From assembly GCA_964537555.1 (NCBI GenBank), contig CAZIAD010000065.1:1-16080 (forward strand): a DNA stretch of 16,080 nucleotides. Reading direction: 5' to 3'. This DNA is from CAYRWR01 sp964537555 (GTDB lineage Bacteria > Spirochaetota > Brevinematia > Brevinematales > CAYRWR01). Shown in pieces: positions 7,996 through 14,641 of this stretch (position 1 is the first letter of the stretch; every line of letters starts with the position of its first letter). A program made the position numbers and the translations under genes. Below the pieces are notes generated by a model. The model saw only the letters and a list, made by a program, of their open reading frames with translations. It was not told the DNA's origin and searched no databases.

Positions 7996-8052
7996 ATGTA
8001 ACGAATTTGCCTATACGCCGGGCCTGAGCCTGGCGAATGGGCTTAGTTATCT
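7996..8052 (-). repeat. attC site 4 (belongs to cassette D)
   Basis: Boxes ATGTAAC and GTTATCT with arms TTGCCTATACGCCGGGC / GCCTGGCGAATGGGC. Between AAC and GTT it differs from site 13 at two positions. Minus-strand AAC is followed by TAA. Confidence 0.9.
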
Positions 8053-8474
8053 GCCGTCTTCTTTCCATCTTTTTAATATTCCATCGAATGAAAAATACCA
8101 TTCTACGATTTTCAATTCGATATCTGAACATGAAAAACTATTTTTCCNNNNNNNNNNTTTTCTTTGAACCAAATATTATCCTCATGAATAACTGCATCAC
8201 AACAAATTTCATTTATATTGTATAATGTAATTAGTAACTCATCCCCATATTCATTTTGAGATGCACCAAGAATGAGATCGTTGGTAAAAACTAGCTGCTC
8301 ACCTTGTAAATAATTCTTTTGTTCCTTTATGTAATACATTTCTATATTAGTATTTTTAATTATTTCAACCAATGTTTCTAATTTCTGGGAAAAAGATTGG
8401 GATTTCATTCTTTCGTTTAATATCTTATTAAACTCATCTTTTTCCTGAATATATTTTCCTTCTAATTTTTTCAT
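8047..8474 (-). CDS. cassette D: unknown protein, interrupted by a 10-N assembly gap
   Basis: Begins at ATG 8474 with GAGGA upstream. The first ~105 residues are a charged helical N-terminus (KKLEGKYIQEKDEFNKIL) followed by a mixed region ending DNIWFKE just before ten Ns at 8148-8157. Reading straight through the Ns gives a quick stop at 8112, but the placeholder length is arbitrary. Another frame after the gap encodes a protein-like tail (IELKIVEWYFSF, then LKRWKEDGR) and stops at TAA 8047-8049, inside the attC R box GATAAC. I therefore extend the call to 8047, which requires the true gap to be one base longer modulo three. No domain recognised. Cassette ends match at 12 of 13 bases. Confidence 0.65.
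8148..8157. other. assembly gap (10 Ns)
   Basis: Ten undetermined bases inside the cassette D gene. The flanks on the minus strand are A-rich (AAAGAAAA before, GGAAAAATAG after). The round number suggests a placeholder of unknown true length. Confidence 0.9.
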
Positions 8475-8496
8475 TTATATTCCTCGATTAGATGGC

Positions 8497-8552
8497 AGAT
8501 AACGTAATGGCACTGCGCTGGGCTTTGCCTGGCGGCTGTGCCCTAGTTGTGA
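8497..8552 (-). repeat. attC site 5 (belongs to cassette E)
   Basis: Boxes AGATAAC and GTTGTGA; stem GGCACTGC...GGCTGTGCC with an extra G in the right arm on the plus strand. Between AAC and GTT it matches site 11 at 47 of 48 bases. Confidence 0.9.
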
Positions 8553-8564
8553 GAAGTGCATAGT

Positions 8565-9080
8565 CTATTGATTGTATATCCAATATTCCACTTCATCCAA
8601 CTCAAAGCCTTTTTGATTTTTATATTTCATACCTTCTTTTAAAACACCACCATTTTTTTCAGGAATTTTTCTACTGGCAGTGTTTCTTTTATCAACGGGA
8701 TAGCGTAAGTATTCAAATACTAAATTTTCTTTTGCCCATGAAATTAATTCAGTGACTGCCTCTAGACCATATCTATTTCCATGTGCACTTTTCTTTATCC
8801 AGATTCCGATTTCAGGTGTATTCGTATCGATTTCATGAATACTTGTACACCCAATAAATTTTTTAGTTTTCTTCTCTATAATAACAAATGGTAGTTCTTC
8901 ATTCTTTTCTAGTTTTTCGAGGCATATAGCTATATACTCAAAAACTCCATCCAAAGTTTCAATAGGTTTGGGACCCATGAATTTTGTAATTTCATCCGTA
9001 AATTCTTGAAAAATTTCATCGGCAAATATCCTATCAATAGGCTTTAAAGTTAGTCTGTCTGTATTAATGTGTAAATTCAT
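8565..9080 (-). CDS. cassette E: GNAT-family N-acetyltransferase (RimJ/RimL-like)
   Basis: 171 residues. The N-terminal TDRLTLKPI start, the central beta strand plus acetyl-CoA loop (EIGIWIKKSAHGNRYGLEA, with the HGNRYG turn in place of the usual QxxGxG/A) and the late AS...EKNGGVLKEG segment are the standard GNAT order seen in RimJ/RimL-type enzymes, which move acetyl from acetyl-CoA to an amine. The acceptor cannot be read from sequence; cassette-borne GNATs range from antibiotic to toxin or protein acetylation. Start ATG 9080 follows GAGGA. Cassette ends GCATTTCTCACAAC and GCACTTCTCACAAC match at 13 of 14 bases. The start lies 38 nt after the recombination point. Confidence 0.9.
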   Translation of the reverse strand: MNLHINTDRLTLKPIDRIFADEIFQEFTDEITKFMGPKPIETLDGVFEYIAICLEKLEKNEELPFVIIEKKTKKFIGCTSIHEIDTNTPEIGIWIKKSAHGNRYGLEAVTELISWAKENLVFEYLRYPVDKRNTASRKIPEKNGGVLKEGMKYKNQKGFELDEVEYWIYNQ

Positions 9081-9111
9081 TATTCCTCTTAATTATTTCC
9101 GATGGCATTTC

Positions 9112-9164
9112 TCACAACGAAATGGCACTGCGCCGCGATAGTGGCGGCTGTGCCCTAGTTAGGC
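9112..9164 (-). repeat. attC site 6 (belongs to the G-F cassette)
   Basis: Boxes TCACAAC and GTTAGGC; stem GGCACTGC...GGCTGTGCC as in sites 5 and 11, but with the short central loop CGCCGCGATAGTGGCG of the site 3/7 type, so it looks like a hybrid of two attC classes. Extra G in the right arm on the plus strand. Confidence 0.9.
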
Positions 9165-9188
9165 GATGTTGTACACACTGTAAATATT

Positions 9189-9734
9189 TTATAAAGCAAC
9201 TCGTATGTATTTTACTCTAATTGTAGCTCCAGTATGAGTACTAGAATAAAATATTCTTACATCATCTCCATTATAATGTACCGGAACAACTGTTTGAATG
9301 GTATTACCATTATAATTCCCAGTAATAGGCCACATAATCGCACTATTTTGTTCTCGAACTTGTAAATATCCACCGGATCCATTAATTGAAATTTCTAATA
9401 GAGCTTGTATTATTGAAGAGTCAGCCCTATCTAATCCTAAAAGTTGATCAAATGTGGCTCCAGAACCAGTAGTTACTAATGTGCTCCAATTATCATCAAT
9501 GATTAAACCTGATCTAGTATTGTCATCCATGTTATTACCAAAAATCTTTAATTTGTTCTCCAATTGTTCATTTAAAACCTGATAGTTACTTAATTCAGAT
9601 TTAGTTACATATTGTGAAAGATCAGCGTCTGCTCCTTGGTCTCCGTTTGTATTTACTGAGCAGGCTGAGACAAGGATAAAACCAGCAAGTATAGCATTGA
9701 AAACTAAAGACAATACAACAATTTTTTCTTTCAT
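9189..9734 (-). CDS. cassette F: predicted lipoprotein, second gene of a two-gene cassette
   Basis: 181 residues from the ATG at 9734, preferred over a codon eight residues upstream because AGGAG precedes it and it gives a lipoprotein signal with lipobox LVSA-C (Cys25). After the anchor comes a short acidic linker, a predicted coiled-coil stalk (YVTKSELSNYQVLNEQLENK, about 41-60) and a beta-rich, Gly/Asn/Thr-rich C-terminal domain with GNYNGNTIQTVVPVHYNGDD and a closing VKYIRV strand. Stalk plus beta head resembles fibre or adhesin-like surface proteins, but I recognise no family. It follows gene G by 25 bases on the same strand and shares its cassette, so the two are very likely co-transcribed. 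Confidence 0.82.
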   Translation of the reverse strand: MKEKIVVLSLVFNAILAGFILVSACSVNTNGDQGADADLSQYVTKSELSNYQVLNEQLENKLKIFGNNMDDNTRSGLIIDDNWSTLVTTGSGATFDQLLGLDRADSSIIQALLEISINGSGGYLQVREQNSAIMWPITGNYNGNTIQTVVPVHYNGDDVRIFYSSTHTGATIRVKYIRVAL

Positions 9735-9759
9735 AATTAAAACTCCTAGTTTATTCACA

Positions 9760-10338
9760 CTATTTCAATTCATTGCTATCAAATGATGAAGTAGAACCAT
9801 ATATACTTCCAGAAACAGTAATGGTAATGGGAGAAGCATTTACTGTGGAACCTTGTATTACGTGGTGCTCTATAAGGGATAATTTATCCATTCTATCTTT
9901 TGCAATAGACTGTAGTTCATCTCGAGATATAAGTTCAGTAAAGTATCTATTCATAGCTAATTCTAAATCTTGAATAAAGTTATCCAAGATTATATTCGTT
10001 TTTCCGTCATAGATAACGTTATGGTACAAATCACCAGTATTTGAAAAATAATATCCGCCACCCTCAGAATAATTGTGAACTAATTTACAACGAATGTTTT
10101 TATATACACTTTGACCATCATATTTACCTTCAAAGTAAGTGTTTATAAAATTTTTATAATTCTCACCGACTTCCCCAGGAGTACCGGAAATTCCATATCT
10201 AAACCCTGCTAAGCAATCTATTAAGCAACTTGCCAAAATGAAAGCCCCCATAGGAGCACCATTTTTTTGTGATACTTTAATATCTTTCAATGCAAAATCA
10301 TACAAGCTTTTTTTCATTCGATCAATAAGGTTTGTCAT
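9760..10338 (-). CDS. cassette G: HEPN-like protein with RX4H motif
   Basis: 192 residues. Start ATG 10338 is chosen because GGGAG lies six bases upstream; the ATG two codons earlier touches that site. An alpha-helical N-terminal half with a Cys/Ala-rich helix (GAFILASCLIDCLAGFRYG, 31-49) is followed by YKNIRCKLVHNY, which contains Arg83-x4-His88, the R-X4-6-H motif of HEPN-fold proteins, many of which are RNases or RNA-binding partners in toxin-antitoxin and defence systems. The C-terminus carries a Ser/Thr-rich beta segment (TVNASPITITVSGSIYGSTS) unusual for HEPN proteins. No transmembrane segment is evident. It is first in a cassette with lipoprotein F, and no typical antitoxin gene accompanies it. 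HEPN assignment is moderate; catalysis is not shown. Confidence 0.8.
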   Translation of the reverse strand: MTNLIDRMKKSLYDFALKDIKVSQKNGAPMGAFILASCLIDCLAGFRYGISGTPGEVGENYKNFINTYFEGKYDGQSVYKNIRCKLVHNYSEGGGYYFSNTGDLYHNVIYDGKTNIILDNFIQDLELAMNRYFTELISRDELQSIAKDRMDKLSLIEHHVIQGSTVNASPITITVSGSIYGSTSSFDSNELK

Positions 10339-10371
10339 TACCATCTCCCTTTTGTACGAATTTTAAATATC

Positions 10372-10424
10372 GCCTAACGAAATCGACTCTGCGCCGCGAA
10401 GTGGCGGCATAGTCCTAGTTATAT
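10372..10424 (-). repeat. attC site 7 (belongs to cassette H)
   Basis: Boxes GCCTAAC and GTTATAT; stem GACTCTGC...GGCATAGTC with one extra G in the right arm on the plus strand; loop CGCCGCGAAGTGGCG. Same class as site 3. Confidence 0.92.
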
Positions 10425-10440
10425 GTCGTTGTGAGTAGGT

Positions 10441-10713
10441 TTAAAAATCATTCTCCTCTTCAATAACATTTTCATATTCTTCATCAGTTAAATATTTTTT
10501 TCTAAATTCATCAATTTTCTCTCTTTCGAAAAACCAATAACGATGAATTTGATAAATCAATTCCTGTAATTTTTTATCATCATAAGTATACTCGTCAAAA
10601 CTAGAACATCCAAACTTATGCGTAAATCTGGCAACAAATTCTTCAGCAGTGTAACCAGTATCAAATATTTGTTTGGCGTGTTGTTCATGCTCTTTATTCG
10701 CCTGTTTTTTCAT
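10441..10713 (-). CDS. cassette H: small charged hypothetical protein
   Basis: 90 residues, cytoplasmic, rich in Glu, Lys and aromatic residues and predicted helical (KEHEQHAKQIFDTGYTAEEF, later LIYQIHRYWFFEREKIDEF), ending in an acidic tail. No family recognised. Size, charge and stand-alone position resemble small cassette proteins that act by binding another protein, but nothing shows a partner. Start ATG 10713 follows GAGGTG, only 25 nt after the recombination point. The cassette is the smallest here (about 360 bases) and its termini agree at 15 of 16 bases, beginning CACAA.GACATATAAC. Confidence 0.8.
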   Translation of the reverse strand: MKKQANKEHEQHAKQIFDTGYTAEEFVARFTHKFGCSSFDEYTYDDKKLQELIYQIHRYWFFEREKIDEFRKKYLTDEEYENVIEEENDF

Positions 10714-10731
10714 AAGTCACCTCACAATGAC

Positions 10732-10785
10732 ATATAACGAAGCTGGCTCTACGCCGCCTTAGTGGCGATATAGCCCTAGTTTGGC
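10732..10785 (-). repeat. attC site 8 (belongs to cassette I)
   Basis: Boxes ATATAAC and GTTTGGC; stem GGCTCTACGCC...GGCGATATAGCC with one extra A in the right arm on the plus strand. Confidence 0.9.
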
Positions 10786-10812
10786 GATTTGCCTGGCATC
10801 CTTTTATAATAA

Positions 10813-11136
10813 TTATCCTGTCTTAACTTCAACTGTTATGTTATCGGATTCTCCGGTAATTTTCAATTTTCCAGAAGGAGAATGGAAAACCAAATCATTT
10901 TCAAAGTCATATTCATTTAGTTGAATGCTTTTTTGAGAAAAAGGAGGAATTCCATCTATTTTACTATTGTTTGGGTAAATTACTTCATAATCTCTGGCAA
11001 TTCTATCACCAGAATTTAGGTCATATACTCCACGACCTGAATGAGTAACAACTAGGAGGTATTTCTCTTCAGAATTAATAGCTAAGCCCACAAGACCACC
11101 TGTGATAATGTTGAATTTAAATTGGTATTCTTCCAT
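10813..11136 (-). CDS. cassette I: small beta-rich hypothetical protein
   Basis: 107 residues from the ATG at 11136 (GAGGTG just upstream); an in-frame codon nine residues earlier lies within the conserved cassette terminus and has no ribosome binding site. The sequence is a run of short beta strands: LVGLAINSEEKYLLVVTHSG, RGVYDLNSGDRIARDYE, then a Pro-rich turn and LVFHSPSGKLKITGE. The pattern 'not-quite-WD' (YLLVVTHSGRGVYDL) resembles single propeller blades and small stand-alone hypothetical proteins, function unknown. No signal peptide. The cassette termini are the longest complementary pair in the array: ATGCCAGGCA...AAAC on both sides, 18 of 21 bases. Confidence 0.82.
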   Translation of the reverse strand: MEEYQFKFNIITGGLVGLAINSEEKYLLVVTHSGRGVYDLNSGDRIARDYEVIYPNNSKIDGIPPFSQKSIQLNEYDFENDLVFHSPSGKLKITGESDNITVEVKTG

Positions 11137-11166
11137 TTTCACCTCATTAGCTATGCCAGGCATTTC

Positions 11167-11224
11167 GTCAAACGAAATCGCCTATGCGCTGGGCGCATGC
11201 CTGGCGACATGGGCCTAGTTAGTC
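11167..11224 (-). repeat. attC site 9 (belongs to cassette J)
   Basis: Boxes GTCAAAC and GTTAGTC; stem GCCTATGCGC...GCGACATGGGC with one extra base in the right arm on the plus strand; longer central loop GGGCGCATGCC. Confidence 0.9.
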
Positions 11225-11236
11225 GCCGTATCTGTA

Positions 11237-11788
11237 TTAATTAATATTCCATTTAACTATAAATTCATCTTTAGTTTGTCCAAAGTATAATTTATTTATA
11301 AACTTTCCGTTTGTGTATATTGAATCTCTAAGTTCTCCTTCTTTTTGGAATCCTAGAGACTCATGAAGTTTTAAAGAAGGTAAATTGTCAGCATGGATAA
11401 TTATATTGGCTTTATTATATCGTAAATGTAAAAAGTAATATTCCATAACACATAATATGGCTTTCTTCGCAATACCGTTTCTACGATATTTATCCAATAC
11501 AACAACGCCATAGCTAAAAGTGCCATTCCTGCTATCACAATTCTGTGTGTCAATAACTCCAATCCGATTGTTATTAGAATCTTCAATAATCCAACGATAT
11601 GAACCATCTTGAAATTTTATTTTTGATTGCTCGGCACACCATTGTTTTAGCAATTCTTTTGAAAGAGGTGGGGCTAAAAAATCCAACATTCGATGAATTT
11701 CAGTTGATTGATTCATTTCAAGGAAGAACGACCAATCTTCAGGTTCGATTCCTCTTAGTTCAATTGTTTCTCTTTTCCAAAAATTCAT
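11237..11788 (-). CDS. cassette J: GNAT-family N-acetyltransferase
   Basis: 183 residues with the GNAT layout: N-terminal strand IELRGIEPEDW, a substrate-side helical insert, strand YGVVVLD, then the acetyl-CoA pyrophosphate loop YRRNGIAKKA (consensus R/Q-x-x-G-x-G/A) at about 102-111, the NLPSLKLHESLGF segment (N-x-x-S...LGF) and EGELRDSIYTNGKF. This late part is typical of ribosomal-protein or small-molecule acetyltransferases of the RimJ-like branch. Acceptor unknown. It is only distantly similar to cassette E, so the two are independent acquisitions rather than a recent duplication. Start ATG 11788 follows GAGAGGG with an eight-base gap. Confidence 0.9.
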   Translation of the reverse strand: MNFWKRETIELRGIEPEDWSFFLEMNQSTEIHRMLDFLAPPLSKELLKQWCAEQSKIKFQDGSYRWIIEDSNNNRIGVIDTQNCDSRNGTFSYGVVVLDKYRRNGIAKKAILCVMEYYFLHLRYNKANIIIHADNLPSLKLHESLGFQKEGELRDSIYTNGKFINKLYFGQTKDEFIVKWNIN

Positions 11789-11813
11789 TTATTTTACCCT
11801 CTCAGTATATGGC

Positions 11814-11869
11814 GTCTAACGAACTCGGCTCGGCGACGGGCTTTGCCTGTCGACTAGCCTTAGTTATCA
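11814..11869 (-). repeat. attC site 10 (belongs to cassette K)
   Basis: Boxes GTCTAAC and GTTATCA; arms GGCTCGGCGACGGGC / GCCTGTCGACTAGCC. Same class as site 1. Minus-strand AAC followed by TAA. Confidence 0.9.
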
Positions 11870-11898
11870 GCCGTTTACCGACTCATTACATGTTCTAA

Positions 11899-12258
11899 TT
11901 ATACCTTCATCTCAATTTTTTGAAAATAATTATCTTCATTTTGTGGATTTCCAGCTACTAAATGCCAGTGTAAATGATTGGGACTACTTTGATATTGTCC
12001 ACCATTTACAATCAGTTTATATCCTTCTTGAATCTTCTTATCTTGATTTACAATTTTTTTCGCTACAGCTAGTATGTCTGATAAAATATTCATGTTATCA
12101 GTACTCGCAAACGTATCAATGTGAGATTTAGGAATAATTACTATATGGATTTCCCAGGAAGGATTAGTATGATAGAAAGCTAAGACAGTTTCTGTTTCTT
12201 CTACTACTGAAACTTTGATCTTTCCATTTAAAATACTATCACAATAAAAATCTTTCAA
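11899..12258 (-). CDS. cassette K: HIT-family nucleotide hydrolase/transferase
   Basis: 119 residues with the histidine-triad signature HLHWHLVAG: His95, His97 and His99 (H-x-H-x-H-x-x), the last-but-one or central His being the nucleophile in the family. The upstream strand WEIHIVIIPKSHI (35-47) and IVNGGQ (83-88) complete the HIT fold. HIT proteins of this size act on nucleoside phosphoramidates, AMP-lysine or dinucleoside polyphosphates; the specific branch cannot be fixed from sequence, though Hint-like is closest. Length and motifs are intact, so it should be active. The start is a TTG at 12258, supported by AAGGAG six bases upstream and no better ATG. Its cassette ends share GGCTGATAAC exactly. 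Confidence 0.93.
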   Translation of the reverse strand: MKDFYCDSILNGKIKVSVVEETETVLAFYHTNPSWEIHIVIIPKSHIDTFASTDNMNILSDILAVAKKIVNQDKKIQEGYKLIVNGGQYQSSPNHLHWHLVAGNPQNEDNYFQKIEMKV

Positions 12259-12288
12259 GAATTTCTCCTTATTTGGTTGAGTAATGGC

Positions 12289-12344
12289 TGATAACGAAAT
12301 GGCACTGCGCTGGGCTTTGCCTGGCGGCTGTGCCCTAGTTAGAC
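12289..12344 (-). repeat. attC site 11 (belongs to cassette L)
   Basis: Boxes TGATAAC and GTTAGAC; stem GGCACTGCGC...GGCGGCTGTGCC with one extra G in the right arm on the plus strand. Nearly identical inside to site 5. Confidence 0.92.
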
Positions 12345-12351
12345 GAAGACC

Positions 12352-12933
12352 TTATATCTGCGTCACTCCAACAGCTTTCACTACATTGTTTGAAAAAGTA
12401 TGTACAAAATCAAAAAATAGTGAATACCCTGGATGACTATTCACATTCGTGATTGAGTCCAGGTAATCACATATATAATTACTTTCACAAGATATACTTA
12501 CTCCTGCAAACGAATATCCGTCAATTCTATTGCCAATTACAGTTGTGTAGTTCCATCCACTACTTTGAAGCAATTCAAGTGTAAAAGTAGTATTAGATGC
12601 AACCTTGTTTTTACTATCAATACTAATTAATTCATATCTGGTATAAGGGCTCCATTCGTGAAAATCGGGATGATGGTCGTACACAGTTTTATTTACTGTT
12701 ACGGAATATGTATATCCCCATTCATAATCAAAGTTATAAATATAACTTTGCCAAGACCAATTTGTCTCAGAATCTGTTTTTCCCAAAAGATGAAACATTT
12801 GACTTGAACTCTCACCATCTACATGTAGTTCTTTATAATGGTTGATCTGTAAATGAATAATTTCTTCAGAAATAATTCCTGCACAACCTGAAAATAAAAA
12901 GGACAATAAAACAAACAGAATTACTTTTCTCAC
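12352..12933 (-). CDS. cassette L: lipoprotein with DUF4377-like domain
   Basis: 193 residues. N-terminus is a textbook lipoprotein signal: RK, hydrophobic core, lipobox LFSG-C (Cys17). The middle segment (about 55-110: W-S-W...I-x-x-F-D-Y-E-W-G-Y-T-Y-S-V-T-V, then a Pro/Asp-rich loop and Y-E-L-I-S-I-D-S-K) follows the pattern of DUF4377, a small domain found in secreted or lipid-anchored proteins, often beside META/HslJ domains and of unknown function. The remaining C-terminal third has two Cys in CESNYIC that could form a disulfide. Start is GTG 12933, with AAGGAG upstream. Cassette ends share TTCGTCTAAC. Confidence 0.82.
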   Translation of the reverse strand: MRKVILFVLLSFLFSGCAGIISEEIIHLQINHYKELHVDGESSSQMFHLLGKTDSETNWSWQSYIYNFDYEWGYTYSVTVNKTVYDHHPDFHEWSPYTRYELISIDSKNKVASNTTFTLELLQSSGWNYTTVIGNRIDGYSFAGVSISCESNYICDYLDSITNVNSHPGYSLFFDFVHTFSNNVVKAVGVTQI

Positions 12934-12959
12934 TGATTTCTCCTTTTACATGTGGTTTC

Positions 12960-13016
12960 GTCTAACGTGTTTGCCTATGCGCCGGGCCTGAGCCTGGCGA
13001 ATGGGCCTAGTTATGG
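12960..13016 (-). repeat. attC site 12 (belongs to cassette M)
   Basis: Boxes GTCTAAC and GTTATGG; arms TTGCCTATGCGCCGGGC / GCCTGGCGAATGGGCC. Between AAC and GTT it differs from site 13 at only four of 49 positions. Confidence 0.92.
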
Positions 13017-13061
13017 GAAGTTGAACTTGACTCGTACCATATATTAATATAGCAGCTCAAA

Positions 13062-14609
13062 TTACCAATACCGAAAATCTATTGTATCGTAATCGAACTC
13101 TACGTTACTCACTATTTTACCATCTTTATCCCAGCCTATTCTCGCAAAATAACGTTTTCTATCCAATATCAATTCATCGGGGATTTTTATCATAGCGAGA
13201 TTGCCGTTCTCGTATATCATAAATCCCGTAACTTCAAGTTTCCCAAGAGACGTGTTCATTTCAGCGGGTTGTGTAAGCTCTCCACCCCGGATCTTTCCGT
13301 CATTAAAGAAATACAGTCTGGAAAAGGAAAAACTTCCATAGGGTGTATTGATCACAGCGGGTTTTTTGAGATGACCTGTGAAAAATTTACCGTTACGATA
13401 AAACATAACCCATTCATTAAATGATAAGTTACCGTATTTTGTGTTTATTTTCAGTGTATTAGACACATCGCAACTTTTTAATTGTGTGTTATCATAGAAA
13501 GTGAGATTCCCCACACATAGAACTTTCTGTCCAGATATTTGCAGGTGATGCGGACTTGTGAGCCATACCTCTTGCAATTCAGCATTAGGATGAAAATTTA
13601 TTGTTAAATTTACTGTAATCTTTCCATATCCAGTATCAATATCCGCTGGTTGGTCAAGACATCCATATTTCAACATCCCGCTTCTGTAAAATCCAATATA
13701 ATCTACTAAATTAAGATGATAATTTTTATAGAAAAGTTCATTAACACCTTCAATGTAAGTTCTTTCCAGCATACCATTATCATAAAATGCTATTTGACCA
13801 ATATTGTCATTTTCAGTATCAACCTTGGAATAGATATCCCCTAGTTGGATTGTACCCCATTTAGTGTTAAGTGGGCTCCCTATTTCCAGATAACCTACAG
13901 AGATCATTCCATTGTCATGTAGATATATTCCTCTACCCCAGCAATTAAAAATATAAGTTTGATTTTTGATTGTATTAGTAATGTATTGTCTCGTGTTTAG
14001 GAATGATATTTTACCGTTTGGAAACAATTCCAGGCCTATTATTTTAATGTTACCCAGATTGCATTTAATTACCTGATACTCATCCATACCCATGTGCTTA
14101 ACAGTTCCATTTTCATGAAATGAAATATAATTACATACAAATGATTGAGACTCAGAATAGGGAATATAAGCAGGAGCAATACCTCCTGAAATAACATTTC
14201 CCAGATTATCAAAACTAATTCCACCAGTAAAAGTAAGCTTGCCTATAGGTGTTGGTAAAATGTAAGGAGAAACTAATATACAAGTTTCAATAATTCCGAT
14301 TTTATTAAATTCGACATGTCCTTTGATGGTTATTATTCCATATTTAGATTTGATTTTCTGAGAGTATGCTAATGTACCTGATCTTAGATTACCTTCATCA
14401 TTTAGATTTAGTTGTGTTTTCCCTTTGAACTTTAAATTTCCATGTGGAGTTTTAATAACAGAGTCTTTTTCCAGAATGATTCTGCCATAAATATCTTTTG
14501 CTAATTCTGTACCCTCCACAGTTTTTATAGAGTATAATTCTTTAGGAAATTGAAGAGCGATTAGTACAGTAAATAAAAGCGTCTTTAAGAAAAATCTTTT
14601 TTTTATCAC
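13062..14609 (-). CDS. cassette M: large secreted repeat protein, homologue of C
   Basis: 515 residues from GTG 14609. I prefer this to the ATG at 14645, which lies within the attC R box: AGGGA sits four bases before the GTG and it yields a proper signal peptide (MIKKRFFLKTLLFTVLIALQ), whereas the longer form puts 12 polar residues in front. The exported part is roughly ten imperfect ~45-residue units, pattern T-x-x-G-x-L-x-F-x-G-x-I-x-F-Y-x-N-G-x-L-x-x-G-x-L-x-x-P-A; clear copies are GKLTFTGGISFDNLGNV, YIGFYRSGMLKYGCLDQPAD and WVMFYRNGKFFTGHLKKPA. The closing YFARIGWDKDGKIVSNVEF matches the end of cassette C. Repetitive beta-hairpin architecture suggests a surface-exposed binding or shell protein; function unknown. 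Confidence 0.9.
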   Translation of the reverse strand: MIKKRFFLKTLLFTVLIALQFPKELYSIKTVEGTELAKDIYGRIILEKDSVIKTPHGNLKFKGKTQLNLNDEGNLRSGTLAYSQKIKSKYGIITIKGHVEFNKIGIIETCILVSPYILPTPIGKLTFTGGISFDNLGNVISGGIAPAYIPYSESQSFVCNYISFHENGTVKHMGMDEYQVIKCNLGNIKIIGLELFPNGKISFLNTRQYITNTIKNQTYIFNCWGRGIYLHDNGMISVGYLEIGSPLNTKWGTIQLGDIYSKVDTENDNIGQIAFYDNGMLERTYIEGVNELFYKNYHLNLVDYIGFYRSGMLKYGCLDQPADIDTGYGKITVNLTINFHPNAELQEVWLTSPHHLQISGQKVLCVGNLTFYDNTQLKSCDVSNTLKINTKYGNLSFNEWVMFYRNGKFFTGHLKKPAVINTPYGSFSFSRLYFFNDGKIRGGELTQPAEMNTSLGKLEVTGFMIYENGNLAMIKIPDELILDRKRYFARIGWDKDGKIVSNVEFDYDTIDFRYW

Positions 14610-14641
14610 ATTATCCCTTAAGTAAATTGATTTACTATTTC

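Noticed and set aside
8037..8225. Plus-strand frame crossing the N run
   Set aside because: Continuity through Ns is artificial, and it overlaps attC site 4 and gene D on the other strand.
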